A DNA stretch of 46,014 nt from a bacterium (GCA_021817185.1 JAKAVU010000001.1:1-46014), one strand, 5' to 3'; positions 1 to 9,024 are shown, counted from the first letter of the stretch. Notes: generated from the letters alone by a model not told the origin. Made by a program: numbers and translations.

Positions 1-696
1 GGCGGCGGCGCCCAGCTCGGCGACCAGCTCTGAGGGGCTGCCCTGGGCCACCACCTGCCCCTGGTCGATGATCCAGACCATCTCCGCCAGCTGGTCCGCC
101 TCCTCGATGTAGTGGGTGGTGAGCACAACCGTGCGCCCCTGTTCGTGCAGCGCCCTGATCATGGCCCAGGTCTGGCGACGGGCGATTGGATCCAGCCCGG
201 TGGTCGGTTCGTCGAGCACTACCAGCTCGGGGTCGTTGCACAGGGTGAGGGCGATCTGCAGGCGACGCTTCTGCCCACCCGAGAGGTTGGTGGCCCGCCG
301 GTCCCCGACCTCACCCATCTCCACCAGCTCCAGGAGCGCCGTCGCGTCCGCCTCGTACCCGTAGAGGCGGCCGAAGAGGCGAAGGGTCTCGTTGCAGGTC
401 AGGTCCTCGTAGAGGGCGGACTCCTGGAGCTGCACACCCACCCTCCGGCGGGCGCGCTCCGGGCTGGTCCCCAGCACCTGCACCTCCCCCGAGTCGGCGC
501 GGCGCAGGCCCTCGATGATCTCCAGCGTCGTGGTCTTCCCGGCGCCGTTGGGCCCGAGAAGGGCGGCCACGCACCCCCGGGGAATCTCCAGGCTGATGCC
601 CCGCACCGCCTGGACCTCGCCGTACGACTTGCGCAGGTCGCGCACCCGCACGGCCAGCGGTGCTTGGGAGACCTCCAGAGGGGCGGCTTGGCTCAT
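1..696 (-). CDS. ABC transporter ATP-binding protein (3' end outside window)
   Basis: The first 232 codons of a cytoplasmic ABC ATPase are visible; the gene runs off the left edge. The sequence shows Walker A (GPNGAGKT, residues 48-55), a Q-loop region (VQLQES), the signature LSGGQKRR, Walker B (LVVLDEP) and the switch histidine in LTTHYIEEADQL. The early order and the 'TTHY(I/M)EEA' motif are typical of the DrrA/CcmA-like exporter class (antibiotic, lipid or unknown substrate); its permease would lie to the left. ATG at 694-696 is the best start because the conserved ABC fold begins about 15 residues later. It is divergent from the BrkB gene, with only about 50 bases between. Substrate cannot be inferred. 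Confidence 0.9.
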   Translation of the reverse strand, partial: MSQAAPLEVSQAPLAVRVRDLRKSYGEVQAVRGISLEIPRGCVAALLGPNGAGKTTTLEIIEGLRRADSGEVQVLGTSPERARRRVGVQLQESALYEDLTCNETLRLFGRLYGYEADATALLELVEMGEVGDRRATNLSGGQKRRLQIALTLCNDPELVVLDEPTTGLDPIARRQTWAMIRALHEQGRTVVLTTHYIEEADQLAEMVWIIDQGQVVAQGSPSELVAELGAAA

Positions 697-746
697 CGTC
701 CTCCCGGGTGGCTGAGTTTGCAGAGCGTAGCAGGTGGCCCGGGTCG

Positions 747-1703
747 ATGATCTCGCCACCGGCCAGGTCGCGGCGCAGGTCCTACCCTGGCTGGGTGCGA
801 GTCATCTGGAACAGGCTGCGCCGCACCCTGCCCCTGCGGGTTGCCTCCAGGTACCTCGACCGAAACGGCCCCAACCAGGCCACCCTGATCGCCTGGAACC
901 TGCTCTTCGCCACCTTCCCCCTGGTGCTGCTGGCGGTTGCCGCGGCCGGAGAGCTCTACCGGGATCCCGGGGCCGGAGAGCGGGTGGCGAGGGCGGTGGC
1001 CCAGCTGCTCCCGGGCGGCCGCGATCAGGCGGTGCTGTCCGCCCTGCAATCTTTTCACCGGAATATCGGATGGACCGCGGTGGTCGGCGGGGTCGGCCTG
1101 GTGTGGTCCGGGACCTCGCTCTTCTCGGCCATGGACACAGCCTTCTCCGGCCTCTCTGGCGGCCATACCCGGGGGTTCCTGGCCCAGAAGGTGACCGGGC
1201 TCGCCCTCACCGCAGCGCTGGCTCTCCTGGCGGCTCCGGTGGTCCTGAGCTCCACCCTGCTGGCGGCACTTCCCGCCGGGGCCGGCCTTCCGGGCCCACT
1301 TCAAAGTGCGGGAGCGGCGGCCGGCCTCCAGGCCCTGGCGGCGGTAGGGGTGGGGTGGATCCTGTTCTCACTCGTATACCGGCTGGCGCCGGCGAGGGCC
1401 CCGGGTATGCGGGCCACCCTGCGTGGGGCCCTGGTCGGCTCGGTCCTCTTCGAATTGCTCTCGCTCGCCTTCCCCCTCTATCTCCACCTCGCCCACGGGT
1501 TCGCCGCCTACGGCGCCACCTTCGCCCTCTTCTTCCTGATCCTCGCCTTCGTGTTCCTGGCCGCCCAAGTCATGGTGGTGGGCTTCTGCGTCGTCCTGGA
1601 GCTGGAGAAACCATCACCAGGAGTCCCAGCGGCACCAGCGGCCAGTGGGTCCGCGGCCGATCAGGCGGGAGAGGACGCGCCCTCCCAGATCCCCGCGCGG
1701 TAG
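747..1703 (+). CDS. BrkB/YihY-family inner membrane protein
   Basis: This is a polytopic membrane protein of the YihY/BrkB family, whose function is not firmly known (it was once called ribonuclease BN by mistake). Hydrophobic segments with the family pattern are visible: LIAWNLLFATFPLVLLAV, the WSGTSLFSAMDTAF block, then four more helices ending in FALFFLILAFVFLAAQVMVV. I chose ATG 747 because an AGGTGG ribosome-binding site lies 9 bases upstream; a GTG at 795 is an alternative, and a longer frame from 660 would overlap the divergent ABC gene. The C-terminal tail is Ala/Pro-rich and the last 43 bases overlap the convergent HMG-CoA lyase gene. Confidence 0.85.
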   Translation: MISPPARSRRRSYPGWVRVIWNRLRRTLPLRVASRYLDRNGPNQATLIAWNLLFATFPLVLLAVAAAGELYRDPGAGERVARAVAQLLPGGRDQAVLSALQSFHRNIGWTAVVGGVGLVWSGTSLFSAMDTAFSGLSGGHTRGFLAQKVTGLALTAALALLAAPVVLSSTLLAALPAGAGLPGPLQSAGAAAGLQALAAVGVGWILFSLVYRLAPARAPGMRATLRGALVGSVLFELLSLAFPLYLHLAHGFAAYGATFALFFLILAFVFLAAQVMVVGFCVVLELEKPSPGVPAAPAASGSAADQAGEDAPSQIPAR

Positions 1704-2605
1704 AGCCGCCCGGGCAGCGGCCGATCCAGCACCTCCTCGAGATAGGTCGCCGCCTGGCAAAGCCCCTCCAGGTCGACATCGGTCTCGGCGCCCACGCGGA
1801 CCAGCATGTGAAGTAGGTCCTCGCTGCAGACGTTGCCGGTGGAGCGGGGAGCGAAGGGGCAGCCGCCGATTCCCCCCACCGAGCCCTCGAAGCGCCTGAT
1901 CCCGGACTCGTAGGCCGCCAGGGCGTTGGCTAGACCCATCCCCCGGGTGTCATGGAGATGAAGCGAGAGCTGCTCGGCGCCGACCCCCGAGCGCGCCAGC
2001 TGCTCGACGAGGGAGCTGACCTGGCGGGGATCGGCGACCCCGATGGTGTCGGCGATGCCGATCTCCGAGACCCCCAGGTCGGCGAGTCGGTCCGCCAGCT
2101 CGGCCACCCGGTCGGGGGCGACCCGACCCTCGAACGGGCAGCCGAAGGAGCAGCTGATCCCAACGTCGAAGGTGCAGCCCTGCGCCCGGGCGAGCTCGGC
2201 CATCCTCGCCAGCTCGGCCATGGTCTCCTCCACCCCCTGGCGGAGGTTGGCGCGGTTGAAGCCCTCAGTGGCGCCGATGTTGGCGACGACGTGGACCGCT
2301 CCGGCCGCCAGCGCGCGCTCCAAGCCGCGCTGGTTGGGAACCAGAACTCGCAGGCGGCGCAGGACCCCGTGACCCCGCGCGGCCACCAGGGCGCTCAGCA
2401 GCTGCTCCGCGTCGGCCATCTTGGGCACCCAGCGGGGGGAGACCATGGAGGTGGCCTCGACCAGGTCGATGTCGGCGTCCAGCAGCCGCTCCACCAGGGC
2501 CAGCTTGGTGTCGGTGGGGAGATCGAGGTCGAGGTTCTGCAGCCCGTCCCGCGGGCCGACCTCGGTGAAGTGGAGGCGGTGCGCCCCGCCCGGCGATATG
2601 CCCAT
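1661..2605 (-). CDS. mvaB: Hydroxymethylglutaryl-CoA lyase
   Basis: This 314-residue TIM-barrel enzyme cleaves HMG-CoA to acetyl-CoA and acetoacetate in leucine and ketone-body catabolism. The HMGL-like family signature is clear: FTEVGPRDGLQN at residues 13-24, the metal-binding HLHDT (H216, H218), and the active-site loop GGIGGCPFA with the catalytic Cys at 249, followed by STGNVCSEDLLHML. Length is normal (about 300). It sits alone between the formate dehydrogenase operon and the convergent BrkB gene; no other leucine-degradation genes are nearby. Citramalate or isopropylmalate synthase is unlikely because the active-site Cys loop is the lyase type. Confidence 0.92.
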   Translation of the reverse strand: MGISPGGAHRLHFTEVGPRDGLQNLDLDLPTDTKLALVERLLDADIDLVEATSMVSPRWVPKMADAEQLLSALVAARGHGVLRRLRVLVPNQRGLERALAAGAVHVVANIGATEGFNRANLRQGVEETMAELARMAELARAQGCTFDVGISCSFGCPFEGRVAPDRVAELADRLADLGVSEIGIADTIGVADPRQVSSLVEQLARSGVGAEQLSLHLHDTRGMGLANALAAYESGIRRFEGSVGGIGGCPFAPRSTGNVCSEDLLHMLVRVGAETDVDLEGLCQAATYLEEVLDRPLPGRLYRAGIWEGASSPA

Positions 2606-2755
2606 TGGCAGGTCAGTCTATCGGCTGCAAGCTCCCGCCCCCGGCGCCTGTGATCAGACTGAACAGGTGGGATCGCATGGCCCTGAGCCTCAAAGCGGAG
2701 ATGCCGACCTGGACCTGGCCCCGCAGGCAATCGGCCTGCGACACCGGCGAACTCG

Positions 2756-3691
2756 CTATTCCCGGCTCTGCACGAAGCGGTAGCCGAACCGGCCCTTTAC
2801 ACATAGGTGGCCGAGGGTGACGTCGTGATCCAGGGGTGACGTCACCTTGACGATCGAATTGTCCTGCACGTGGAGCTCGAGGTTGCAACCCACCCCACAG
2901 TAGGGACAGATGGTGGTGGTCACGGACTGGCGCTCGGGAGCCCAAGTCCCAGCCTGGCGCATTTCGAACTCGGACTTGAACATGAGGGCCCCGGTCGGAC
3001 AGACCCCGATGCAGTTGCCGCAGTAGACGCACGCGGAGTCGGGAAGGCCCACGTCGAACTCGGTGGATATGCGGGCCTCGAATCCCCGCCCGGCGACCGC
3101 GATGGCGAAGGTGTTCTGGGCGTCGGAACCGCAGGCCTCGACGCACTTGTAGCAGAGGATGCAACGCGAGTAGTCGCGCACATATGTGTCGTTGTCCAGC
3201 TTGGGGGGCTGAGCCACGGTGGCGGCCCCATCCTGGGAGACGGGACTGTGCTCACCGGGTCGGGTCCGATCGCGGTCCACGTTGCCAGGCTCGGGAGAGC
3301 CGAAGCGCGCCGGATCTGCTCCGTAGCGACTCATCCAGGCGCTCACCTCCGGCGCGCACAGGGAGAGGTCCACCGAGGAGGCGAGGAACTCCAGGACCAA
3401 CTTGCGACTGGCCCTCACTCGCTCAGAGTCTGAACTCACCACCATGCCGTTCTCCGCCTTGCGAGAGCACGCCGGCACGAGGGTCCGGGAACCCTCAAGC
3501 TCCACCACACAGACACGGCAGACGTTGACCGGGGTGAGGTTCTCCAGATAGCAGAGGGTCGGGGTGTCGATGCCCACCTGCCTGCAGGCCTGCAGCAGCG
3601 TCGACCCCTCAGGCACCTTCACCTCCCTCCCGTCGATGGTCAGGGTGAGAAGCCGCCTCGGAGCCGCCAGCGCTACCCGGTGTCCGTTCAC
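2756..3691 (-). CDS. Formate dehydrogenase iron-sulfur subunit (detached N-terminal part of FdhA)
   Basis: This 311-residue protein corresponds to the N-terminal third of normal FdhA/NuoG-type chains. In order it has a [2Fe-2S] ferredoxin domain (C47, C58, C61, C75), a linker where the usual His-Cys3 cluster motif is lost, two [4Fe-4S] motifs (C177-C187 and C221-C231), and then a molybdopterin oxidoreductase Fe4S4 domain (C262, C265, C269, C297) ending at KGRFGYRFVQSRE and a TAG stop. In intact enzymes that last domain runs straight into the catalytic domain; here the catalytic domain is a separate gene two positions upstream in the operon. The GTG start overlaps the stop of the NuoEF-like gene (GTGA). 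It probably relays electrons from the Mo/W site to the FMN subunit. Confidence 0.88.
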   Translation of the reverse strand: MNGHRVALAAPRRLLTLTIDGREVKVPEGSTLLQACRQVGIDTPTLCYLENLTPVNVCRVCVVELEGSRTLVPACSRKAENGMVVSSDSERVRASRKLVLEFLASSVDLSLCAPEVSAWMSRYGADPARFGSPEPGNVDRDRTRPGEHSPVSQDGAATVAQPPKLDNDTYVRDYSRCILCYKCVEACGSDAQNTFAIAVAGRGFEARISTEFDVGLPDSACVYCGNCIGVCPTGALMFKSEFEMRQAGTWAPERQSVTTTICPYCGVGCNLELHVQDNSIVKVTSPLDHDVTLGHLCVKGRFGYRFVQSRE

Positions 3692-5547
3692 ACGCTGCCC
3701 TCCAGGCCGCCCAGCAATCCCAGACGCACCGCGGACTCGATAGCCGTCGCCGCCGTCTGGCCCAGCCCGCAGATGGAGGAGTCGCGCATCGCCGCCCCGA
3801 TCTCCCTGAGGAGCTGCAGCTCCGCCTGCACCGAACCAATGGTCCGGCCGGCGGATAACCGCGCCAGGAGCTCCTCCTGCCGTACCGTGCCGACTCGGCA
3901 GGGAACGCACTGCCCGCAAGACTCGTCCCGGAAGAACCTGGCGAGCCGTCGCAGGATCGCCCCGAGATCGACGGTGTCGTCCAGCACCAGCACCACCCCT
4001 GATCCCAGGCTGGCCCCGATGGCCCGGGTGTCCTCGAAGGTGAGCCGGATTCCCAAGTCCTGAGGTCCCACGAAGGACCCGGCCGCCCCGCCCAACAGGA
4101 CAGCTCGCAAGGAGCGCCCCGGCGGGACACCCCCGGCCAGCTCCAGAAGCTGTGCCAGAGTCGCGCCGAACTCGAGCTCGTAGAGACCGGGTGCCTGCAC
4201 ACATCCCGAAACGCAGAAGAGCCGGGTGCCTGTCGAGCCTGAGGTGCCCAGCTGGGCGTACCCTTCGCCCCCCACGGTCAGGATCTCCAGGACGTTGACC
4301 AGCGTCTCCACGTTGTTGATCCCGGTGGGCCGCCCGAAGAGGCCAGCCTGGGTCGGGAACGGGGGCTTGTTGCGGGGCTCAGGTCGCTTGCCCTCGATGG
4401 AATTGAAGAGCGCGGTCTCCTCCCCGGCGATGTAGGCACCGGCACCCTCCCGGACTTCCACCTCGAAGTTGAAGTCGCTGCCCATCACCGAAGGCCCGAG
4501 GAAGCCGTGTCGTCGTGCCTCGGCAACCGCCCGGGCCACCCCCGCCGCGGCCTCCGGGTACTCGCCCCGTATGTAGACATAGCCACGCTCCGAACCAGTG
4601 GCCAGCCCGGCGATGGTCAGGGCCTCGAGGACCGCAAACGGGTCCTGCTCGAGAAGGACCCGATCCTTGAAGGTGCCCGGCTCCGACTCATCGGCGTTGC
4701 ACACGAAGAAATGGGGCCGCAGCGGATTGGCGGCGACGGCCTCCCACTTGGCGCCGGTCGGAAAGGCCGCACCTCCCCGCCCCATCAGCCGCGCCCGCTT
4801 CAGCTCCTCCACCACCGCAGACGGCCCCATTCGGAGAGCCGCCCGGAGCGCCTGATACCCGCCCCAGGCACGGTATGAGTCGAGCGAGGCTGGGTTCACC
4901 CGCCCCACGCGACGCAGAAGCCGGCGCTGTTCAGGTGGCGTGCGCACCGGCGCGGCTGGCAGCCACTCGGGGTCGGTCCCGCCCAGCAGCGCAGCGATCG
5001 CATCGGCGGATGCCGGGGCAAGGCTGGTGCGTCCGTTGGGTCCGGAGGACCTCTGAAGAAGCGCCGCGGACCCCTGCTCGCAGCGCCCCAGGCAGGGGCT
5101 GCGCGTCCAGCCGACCCCCGTCTCGGGGTCGAGGCGGCCCTCCGCGCCGAACCGAGCCTCCATCTCCCGGCAGAGGTCTTCCGCACCCTGGGACAGACAG
5201 ACGACGTCGTCGCAGACGTGGACAACCGTCGGCGGGCTGGGATCGGTCCGGAGCAGGGAGTAGAAAGCGGCGACACCATAGGCTTCGGCCGGGGGAACTG
5301 AGAGACGTGTGCAGAGGTAGTCGAGGCCGGAGGGACTCACCCACCCTGTCCGCTCTTGGAGGCTCTCCAGCGCCGGCAGCAGCAGGTGACGCCGCCCCCG
5401 TGCCTGATGTCCGCCCACGGCCATATGCCCATCCCTCTGCGTCCTGGTCCCCCCGTCCCAACCCGATTCCGGGTCTCCAAGCACGGAGTCGACGGCCGCC
5501 TTCTCGCCATCGGTGGGCGGGCCAGCCAGGCCAAGCCTGAGATCCAT
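3688..5547 (-). CDS. fdhB: NAD-linked formate dehydrogenase beta subunit (NuoE-NuoF fusion)
   Basis: This 619-residue diaphorase subunit would pass electrons from the iron-sulfur subunit to NAD+ through FMN. The N-terminal third is a NuoE-like thioredoxin-fold domain with the [2Fe-2S] cysteines C112, C117, C152 and C156. The rest is NuoF: the FMN/NADH site GRGGAAFPTG (256-265), NADESEPGTFKDR, and the C-terminal [4Fe-4S] motif ESCGQCVPCR with the later Cys in SSICGLGQ. It has no extra C-terminal ferredoxin domains, unlike HydB-type subunits. The ATG shares one base with the stop of the catalytic gene (TGATG), so translation is likely coupled. E-F fused subunits are known in Fdh1 of methylotrophs. 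Confidence 0.92.
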   Translation of the reverse strand: MDLRLGLAGPPTDGEKAAVDSVLGDPESGWDGGTRTQRDGHMAVGGHQARGRRHLLLPALESLQERTGWVSPSGLDYLCTRLSVPPAEAYGVAAFYSLLRTDPSPPTVVHVCDDVVCLSQGAEDLCREMEARFGAEGRLDPETGVGWTRSPCLGRCEQGSAALLQRSSGPNGRTSLAPASADAIAALLGGTDPEWLPAAPVRTPPEQRRLLRRVGRVNPASLDSYRAWGGYQALRAALRMGPSAVVEELKRARLMGRGGAAFPTGAKWEAVAANPLRPHFFVCNADESEPGTFKDRVLLEQDPFAVLEALTIAGLATGSERGYVYIRGEYPEAAAGVARAVAEARRHGFLGPSVMGSDFNFEVEVREGAGAYIAGEETALFNSIEGKRPEPRNKPPFPTQAGLFGRPTGINNVETLVNVLEILTVGGEGYAQLGTSGSTGTRLFCVSGCVQAPGLYELEFGATLAQLLELAGGVPPGRSLRAVLLGGAAGSFVGPQDLGIRLTFEDTRAIGASLGSGVVLVLDDTVDLGAILRRLARFFRDESCGQCVPCRVGTVRQEELLARLSAGRTIGSVQAELQLLREIGAAMRDSSICGLGQTAATAIESAVRLGLLGGLEGSV

Positions 5548-7490
5548 CAGGAGGTGCTCCGGACCGGCTGCAGGGCGTCTAACGGTGGGGCGGGTGACAC
5601 GGGCTCCACGCGGATCGCAGTCGCCTTGAACTCCGCAGTCCCGGAGAGCGGATCCCAGGCGTCCAGGGTGAGACGGTTGGTGGCCACCTGCTCGGGGAAG
5701 TGCAGGGTCATAAAGGCGAGGCCCGGCCGGAGTCCCGCATCGGTCTGCACCGGCGCCCGGACACTGCCGCGCCGGGAGGCAACCCGGACCAGATCCCCGT
5801 CTTGAAGGCCCAGCCGAGCCATGTCCTCGGGAGACAGGTTCAACGCCTCCGGCCGGCGGATCGGGGTTTGGTAGTGGGACGACTGCACCCCAGTGTTGAA
5901 CGAGTCCAGCCGCCGCCCGGTGGTGAGCCGTATGGGGTATTCCTCGTTCAGAGAATCCAGCGGCCCCTCCGCCACGACTGGGGTGAAGGGGGCCGCGGGC
6001 CCCCTGAGCTCTGGGTCCTCTTCCCAGAGCCGGCCATGAAGGAACGGTGAACCAGGGTCGGACTCGTCCCTGCACGGCCACTGCAAGCCCCCCAGCTGTT
6101 CCAGGCGGGGGTAGCTCATACCAGCATGGATCGGCGAGAGAGACCGCAGCTCGTCCCACACCTCCTGGGCAGTGGGATGGCCCCAGTCGGTGCCCAGACG
6201 CCTCGCCAGCTCGCAGATGATCTCGATGTCGTCTCTGGCCCCCTCGGGCGGCTCCAGGGCCCGGCGGACGCGCTGTACCCGTCTCTCGCTCGAGGTCACA
6301 GTGCCTTCCGCCTCGCACCAGCTGGCAGTTCCGGGCAGGACCACCTCCGCCAGCCGAGCCGTGTCGGTGAGGAAGATGTCCTGGACCACAAGGTGCTCGA
6401 GGCCACCCAGGAGCCGCTCGGCCCTGTCGGTGTCGGCCTCGGAACGGAGCGGGTTCTCGCCCAGGATGTAGGCGGTGGTGAGTTCCTTGCGCTCCATCGC
6501 TTCGAACATCAGCGAGAGGTGCCAGCCCGCCTGGGCCGGAATCGGGACTCCCCAGGTGCGCTCGAAACGTTCCCTGGCGTCCAGATTGGTGACCACATCC
6601 TGAAAGCCTGGCAATTTGTTGGGGAGAGCGCCCATGTCTCCGCCGCCCTGGACGTTGTTCTGGCCCCGGAGCGGCACGAGACCGGATCCCCAGCGGCCGA
6701 CATGGCCGGTTAGCAGGGCGAGATTGATCAGGGCGAAGACGTTGTCGGTCGCGTTGTGGTGTTCGGTGATGCCCAGGGTCCAGCAGAGCTGGGCGCGATC
6801 CGCCTGCGCATAGGCGTGTGCCAACTCCGAGATTGCCTGGGCCGGCACCAACGTCTCCCGCTCCGCCCGCTCAAGGGTGTAGGGTTCGACCGCCTCGACG
6901 TAGGCGTCGAAGTTGGCAGTGGCCCGGGAAACAAACTCATGGTTCACCAAGCCTGCGTGGATGATCTCCCGTCCGATGGCGTTGGCCAGGCATATGTCGG
7001 AGCCGACATCGAGACCCAGCCAGAGGTCGGCCCACTGGGCCGAAGTGGTCCGGCGGGGATCGACCACATAGAACTTCGCGCCATTGCGAAGACCCCGTAG
7101 AACGTGATGGAAGTAGATGGGGTGCGCCTCTCGAGCGTTGGAGCCCCAGAGAACGATGACGTCGGCTTCCTCGGCTTCGAGGTAGGAGCTGGTCCCACCC
7201 CCAGCCCCGAACACTGCCGCCAGACCGGCGACGCTAGGGGCGTGTCACGTTCGATTGCAGCTGTCGATGTTGTTGCTGCCCAGTACTGCTCGCACGAACT
7301 TCTGAGCCAAGTAGTTGACTTCGTTGGTGGCCTTGGAGCAGCTGAACATGCCGAAGGAGCGGGTGCTATCCGACTCGCGGGCTGCGGCGAGAGCCGCCGC
7401 CGCGCGGTCCAGGGCCTCATCCCAGCTCGCCGGCCGAAGCTCTCCACCGCGACGCACCAAGGGAGTGGTCAGACGGGTGAGTGCGGCCAT
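5547..7490 (-). CDS. fdhA: Selenocysteine formate dehydrogenase catalytic subunit (TGA readthrough at 7245-7247)
   Basis: This is the Mo/W-bis-pyranopterin catalytic domain that oxidises formate to CO2. An in-frame TGA at 7245-7247 stands at residue 82 in the context CNRT-Sec-HAPSVAGL, exactly where FDHs carry the Sec or Cys metal ligand followed by the catalytic His. Reading continues in the same frame to 5547, giving 647 residues. The start ATG at 7488-7490 is supported by a GGAGGT site 7 bases upstream. The protein begins at LTRLTTPLVRRGGEL, the first segment of the molybdopterin domain, so the usual N-terminal Fe4S4 domain is absent; it is encoded by the third gene of the operon. The C-terminal MGD-binding domain (EYPIRLTTGRRLDSFNTG) is present. 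Gene callers that stop at TGA will break it in two. Confidence 0.93.
7204..7247 (-). promoter_or_regulatory. SECIS-like hairpin directly after the Sec TGA
   Basis: Downstream of the TGA the mRNA can form an apical stem GUCGCC / GGCGGC closed by the loop GGUCU (7232-7216), above a lower stem GCCCC / GGGGC (7241-7237 with 7208-7204). Stem length, distance from the UGA and the GGUCU loop match the E. coli fdhF SECIS (loop AGGUCU) that binds SelB. The selB gene is 3-5 kb away on the same strand. The structure is deduced by eye, not by folding software. Confidence 0.85.
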
Positions 7491-7523
7491 GGGAGGCACC
7501 TCCAGATCGGAAAACTGCTCTGG

Positions 7524-7529
7524 AGTATA
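7524..7529 (-). promoter_or_regulatory. Candidate -10 element of the formate dehydrogenase operon
   Basis: TATACT lies 34 bases upstream of the fdhA ATG in a short AT-richer patch of otherwise GC-rich DNA, on the operon strand. No convincing -35 hexamer is seen at the usual spacing. Confidence 0.4.
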
Positions 7530-7655
7530 GAAGAGTTTTCGCGGAGAAGGGCCCCCGGGTGCGGGGCCGGCCAGGTCTGAGCGAGGTGCATCCCGCCCGA
7601 AGCCCGGCGGCGGCATCGAGCCCGTGGTGGGGACAAGCGGTCAGGCTTGGCCGGG

Positions 7656-8282
7656 TCAGAAGCGCTCGGAAGCCAACAGAGCGCTGAACCCGAGCAGAGC
7701 GGCACCGGTGCCGGCGTGCAGCGCCTGGCGCATCCGGGGGCGCTGGAGCAGCGGCCGCAGGCGGGCGATGCCGGTCGAGACGGCCAGAAGGTACACCAAT
7801 GAGAGCAGGGCGTGGCTCCAGGCGAAAGCCAGCACCCAGCCCACCCCCGAGCCAGGGTGCAGGAACTGCGGCAGCACGGCCAGGTAGAAGACCAGCACCT
7901 TGGGATTGGTGATGTTCGAGAGGAAGCCCTGACGCCAGCCGCTCCGGACGGCCCGGATGGCGGCCGCCCCGCCGTCCTCGGCCGAGTCCGACGGTTGCAG
8001 GACCGCGCGTATGGCCTGGAGCCCCAGGTAGGCGAGATAGACAACGCCGACCCAGCGGATGGTCTGGAAGAGCGGCTGCGCCCTGAGGATCACCACGCTG
8101 AGCCCGGCGGCGGCCAGCGTCCCCTGGATGGCATCGGCGCTGCTGATCCCCAGGGCGGCGGAGCGCCCGCGGCGGGCGCCTCCCAGCAGCGCGTTCCGGG
8201 TCACCACGGCGAAGTCCGGGCCGGGGACCAGGACCAGGACTGCGGCGAGCGCCAGGTACTCCCCATACGCCGACCACTCCAC
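7656..8282 (-). CDS. LysE/RhtB family amino-acid exporter
   Basis: The 208-residue integral membrane protein has the LysE-family layout: about six hydrophobic segments, the N-terminal motif LVLVPGPDFAVVTRNAL, and the mid-protein motif GFLSNITNPKVLVFYLAVLPQFL. Family members export amino acids or their derivatives (lysine, homoserine, threonine) across the cytoplasmic membrane. The gene is on the same strand as the formate dehydrogenase operon but 165 bases upstream of fdhA, with the putative fdh promoter between, so it is probably a separate unit. The substrate cannot be told. Confidence 0.9.
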   Translation of the reverse strand: MEWSAYGEYLALAAVLVLVPGPDFAVVTRNALLGGARRGRSAALGISSADAIQGTLAAAGLSVVILRAQPLFQTIRWVGVVYLAYLGLQAIRAVLQPSDSAEDGGAAAIRAVRSGWRQGFLSNITNPKVLVFYLAVLPQFLHPGSGVGWVLAFAWSHALLSLVYLLAVSTGIARLRPLLQRPRMRQALHAGTGAALLGFSALLASERF

Positions 8283-8329
8283 CGGCTCAACCTAGTCCGC
8301 TGTGGGGGGCACGGTCAACCGCGCTCCGA

Positions 8330-8956
8330 TCAGTGGGACAGCGGGGAGCCGGGCAGCTGGCCCTCGCCCAAGGCGCCGTCCGGGTGGCGGCTGCGGAAGC
8401 GCGCCACCTTGTCCCGGTTGAGGCACCGCAAGGAGCAGAACCGTCGGCTTCCGTTGCGCGAGGTGTCCACGAAAACCAGGTCGCAGCGCTCGGCGGCACA
8501 TGTTCCCAGCCGGCTGGACCACCCGGACCCGATCACCGTGGCCAGGGCCACGGCGCAGGTCGCGCCCCGGGCTTCGACCCGGCCCACCTCCCGGTCCTGG
8601 CTGTGGAAGTGAAGGTGCCAGGGCTCGCCGTCATGCGTCGCCAGCTGAGGTGCGGCGCGATATTCCCGCAGCAGCGAGTTGACGAGGTGAGCGGTGCGGT
8701 CGGCGTCACCCGCGGCCAGGCTGGCGAACACCGCCCGGAGCCTCTCGGCCAGAAGGATCAGCTCCTCGGCTTCTGGGCCGCCGAGCGCCGATCCCCGGCC
8801 CCAGATCGCGGCCTCGGTGGCCGCGGCCAGCCGCGCCCGCTTAGGGCCGGACTGCGGCAGCGGTCGCAACGCTCCCTGCGCCCAGCCCTCGGTCAGGTGG
8901 TTCACCAGCTCGGCCGCAGCCGCGACTCCAAGATCCGCGTAACTGTCAAAGTTCAT
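8330..8956 (-). CDS. CGNR-type zinc-finger (ABATE domain) protein
   Basis: The 208-residue protein has an N-terminal stress-response 'ABATE' type domain, starting with the MNFDSYADLGVAAAAELVN segment, and a C-terminal zinc finger: CAAERCDLVFVD, then FCSLRCLNRDKVARFRSR. The usual CGNR motif is CLNR here. Such proteins are common in Actinobacteria and are thought to be transcription regulators, though few have been studied. It is divergent from the small gene at 9025, and a perfect inverted repeat lies between them that it may bind. Start at ATG 8954-8956. Confidence 0.85.
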   Translation of the reverse strand: MNFDSYADLGVAAAAELVNHLTEGWAQGALRPLPQSGPKRARLAAATEAAIWGRGSALGGPEAEELILLAERLRAVFASLAAGDADRTAHLVNSLLREYRAAPQLATHDGEPWHLHFHSQDREVGRVEARGATCAVALATVIGSGWSSRLGTCAAERCDLVFVDTSRNGSRRFCSLRCLNRDKVARFRSRHPDGALGEGQLPGSPLSH

Positions 8957-8975
8957 TTCATTGGTGTTTAGGAGA

Positions 8976-8991
8976 TGATATACTCATATCA
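8976..8991. promoter_or_regulatory. Inverted repeat operator overlapping a -10 element
   Basis: TGATATACTCATATCA is an inverted repeat with 6-base arms and a 4-base centre. It contains TATACT (8979-8984), a good -10 for the rightward gene at 9025, and lies 20 bases upstream of the leftward CGNR gene start. A regulator binding here could control both genes; autoregulation by the CGNR protein is an inference. Confidence 0.55.
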
Positions 8992-9024
8992 GCGAAATCG
9001 CAATAAGAGTTCTGAGGAGATACG

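Noticed and set aside
2606..2755. Gap between HMG-CoA lyase and the formate dehydrogenase operon as site of a tRNA or small gene
   Set aside because: No cloverleaf or coding frame with a ribosome-binding site was found.
3688..6318. Longer reading of the formate dehydrogenase beta gene from 6318
   Set aside because: The extra 257 codons are antisense-like frame overlap with the catalytic gene; ATG 5547 overlaps the upstream stop and matches the NuoE start.
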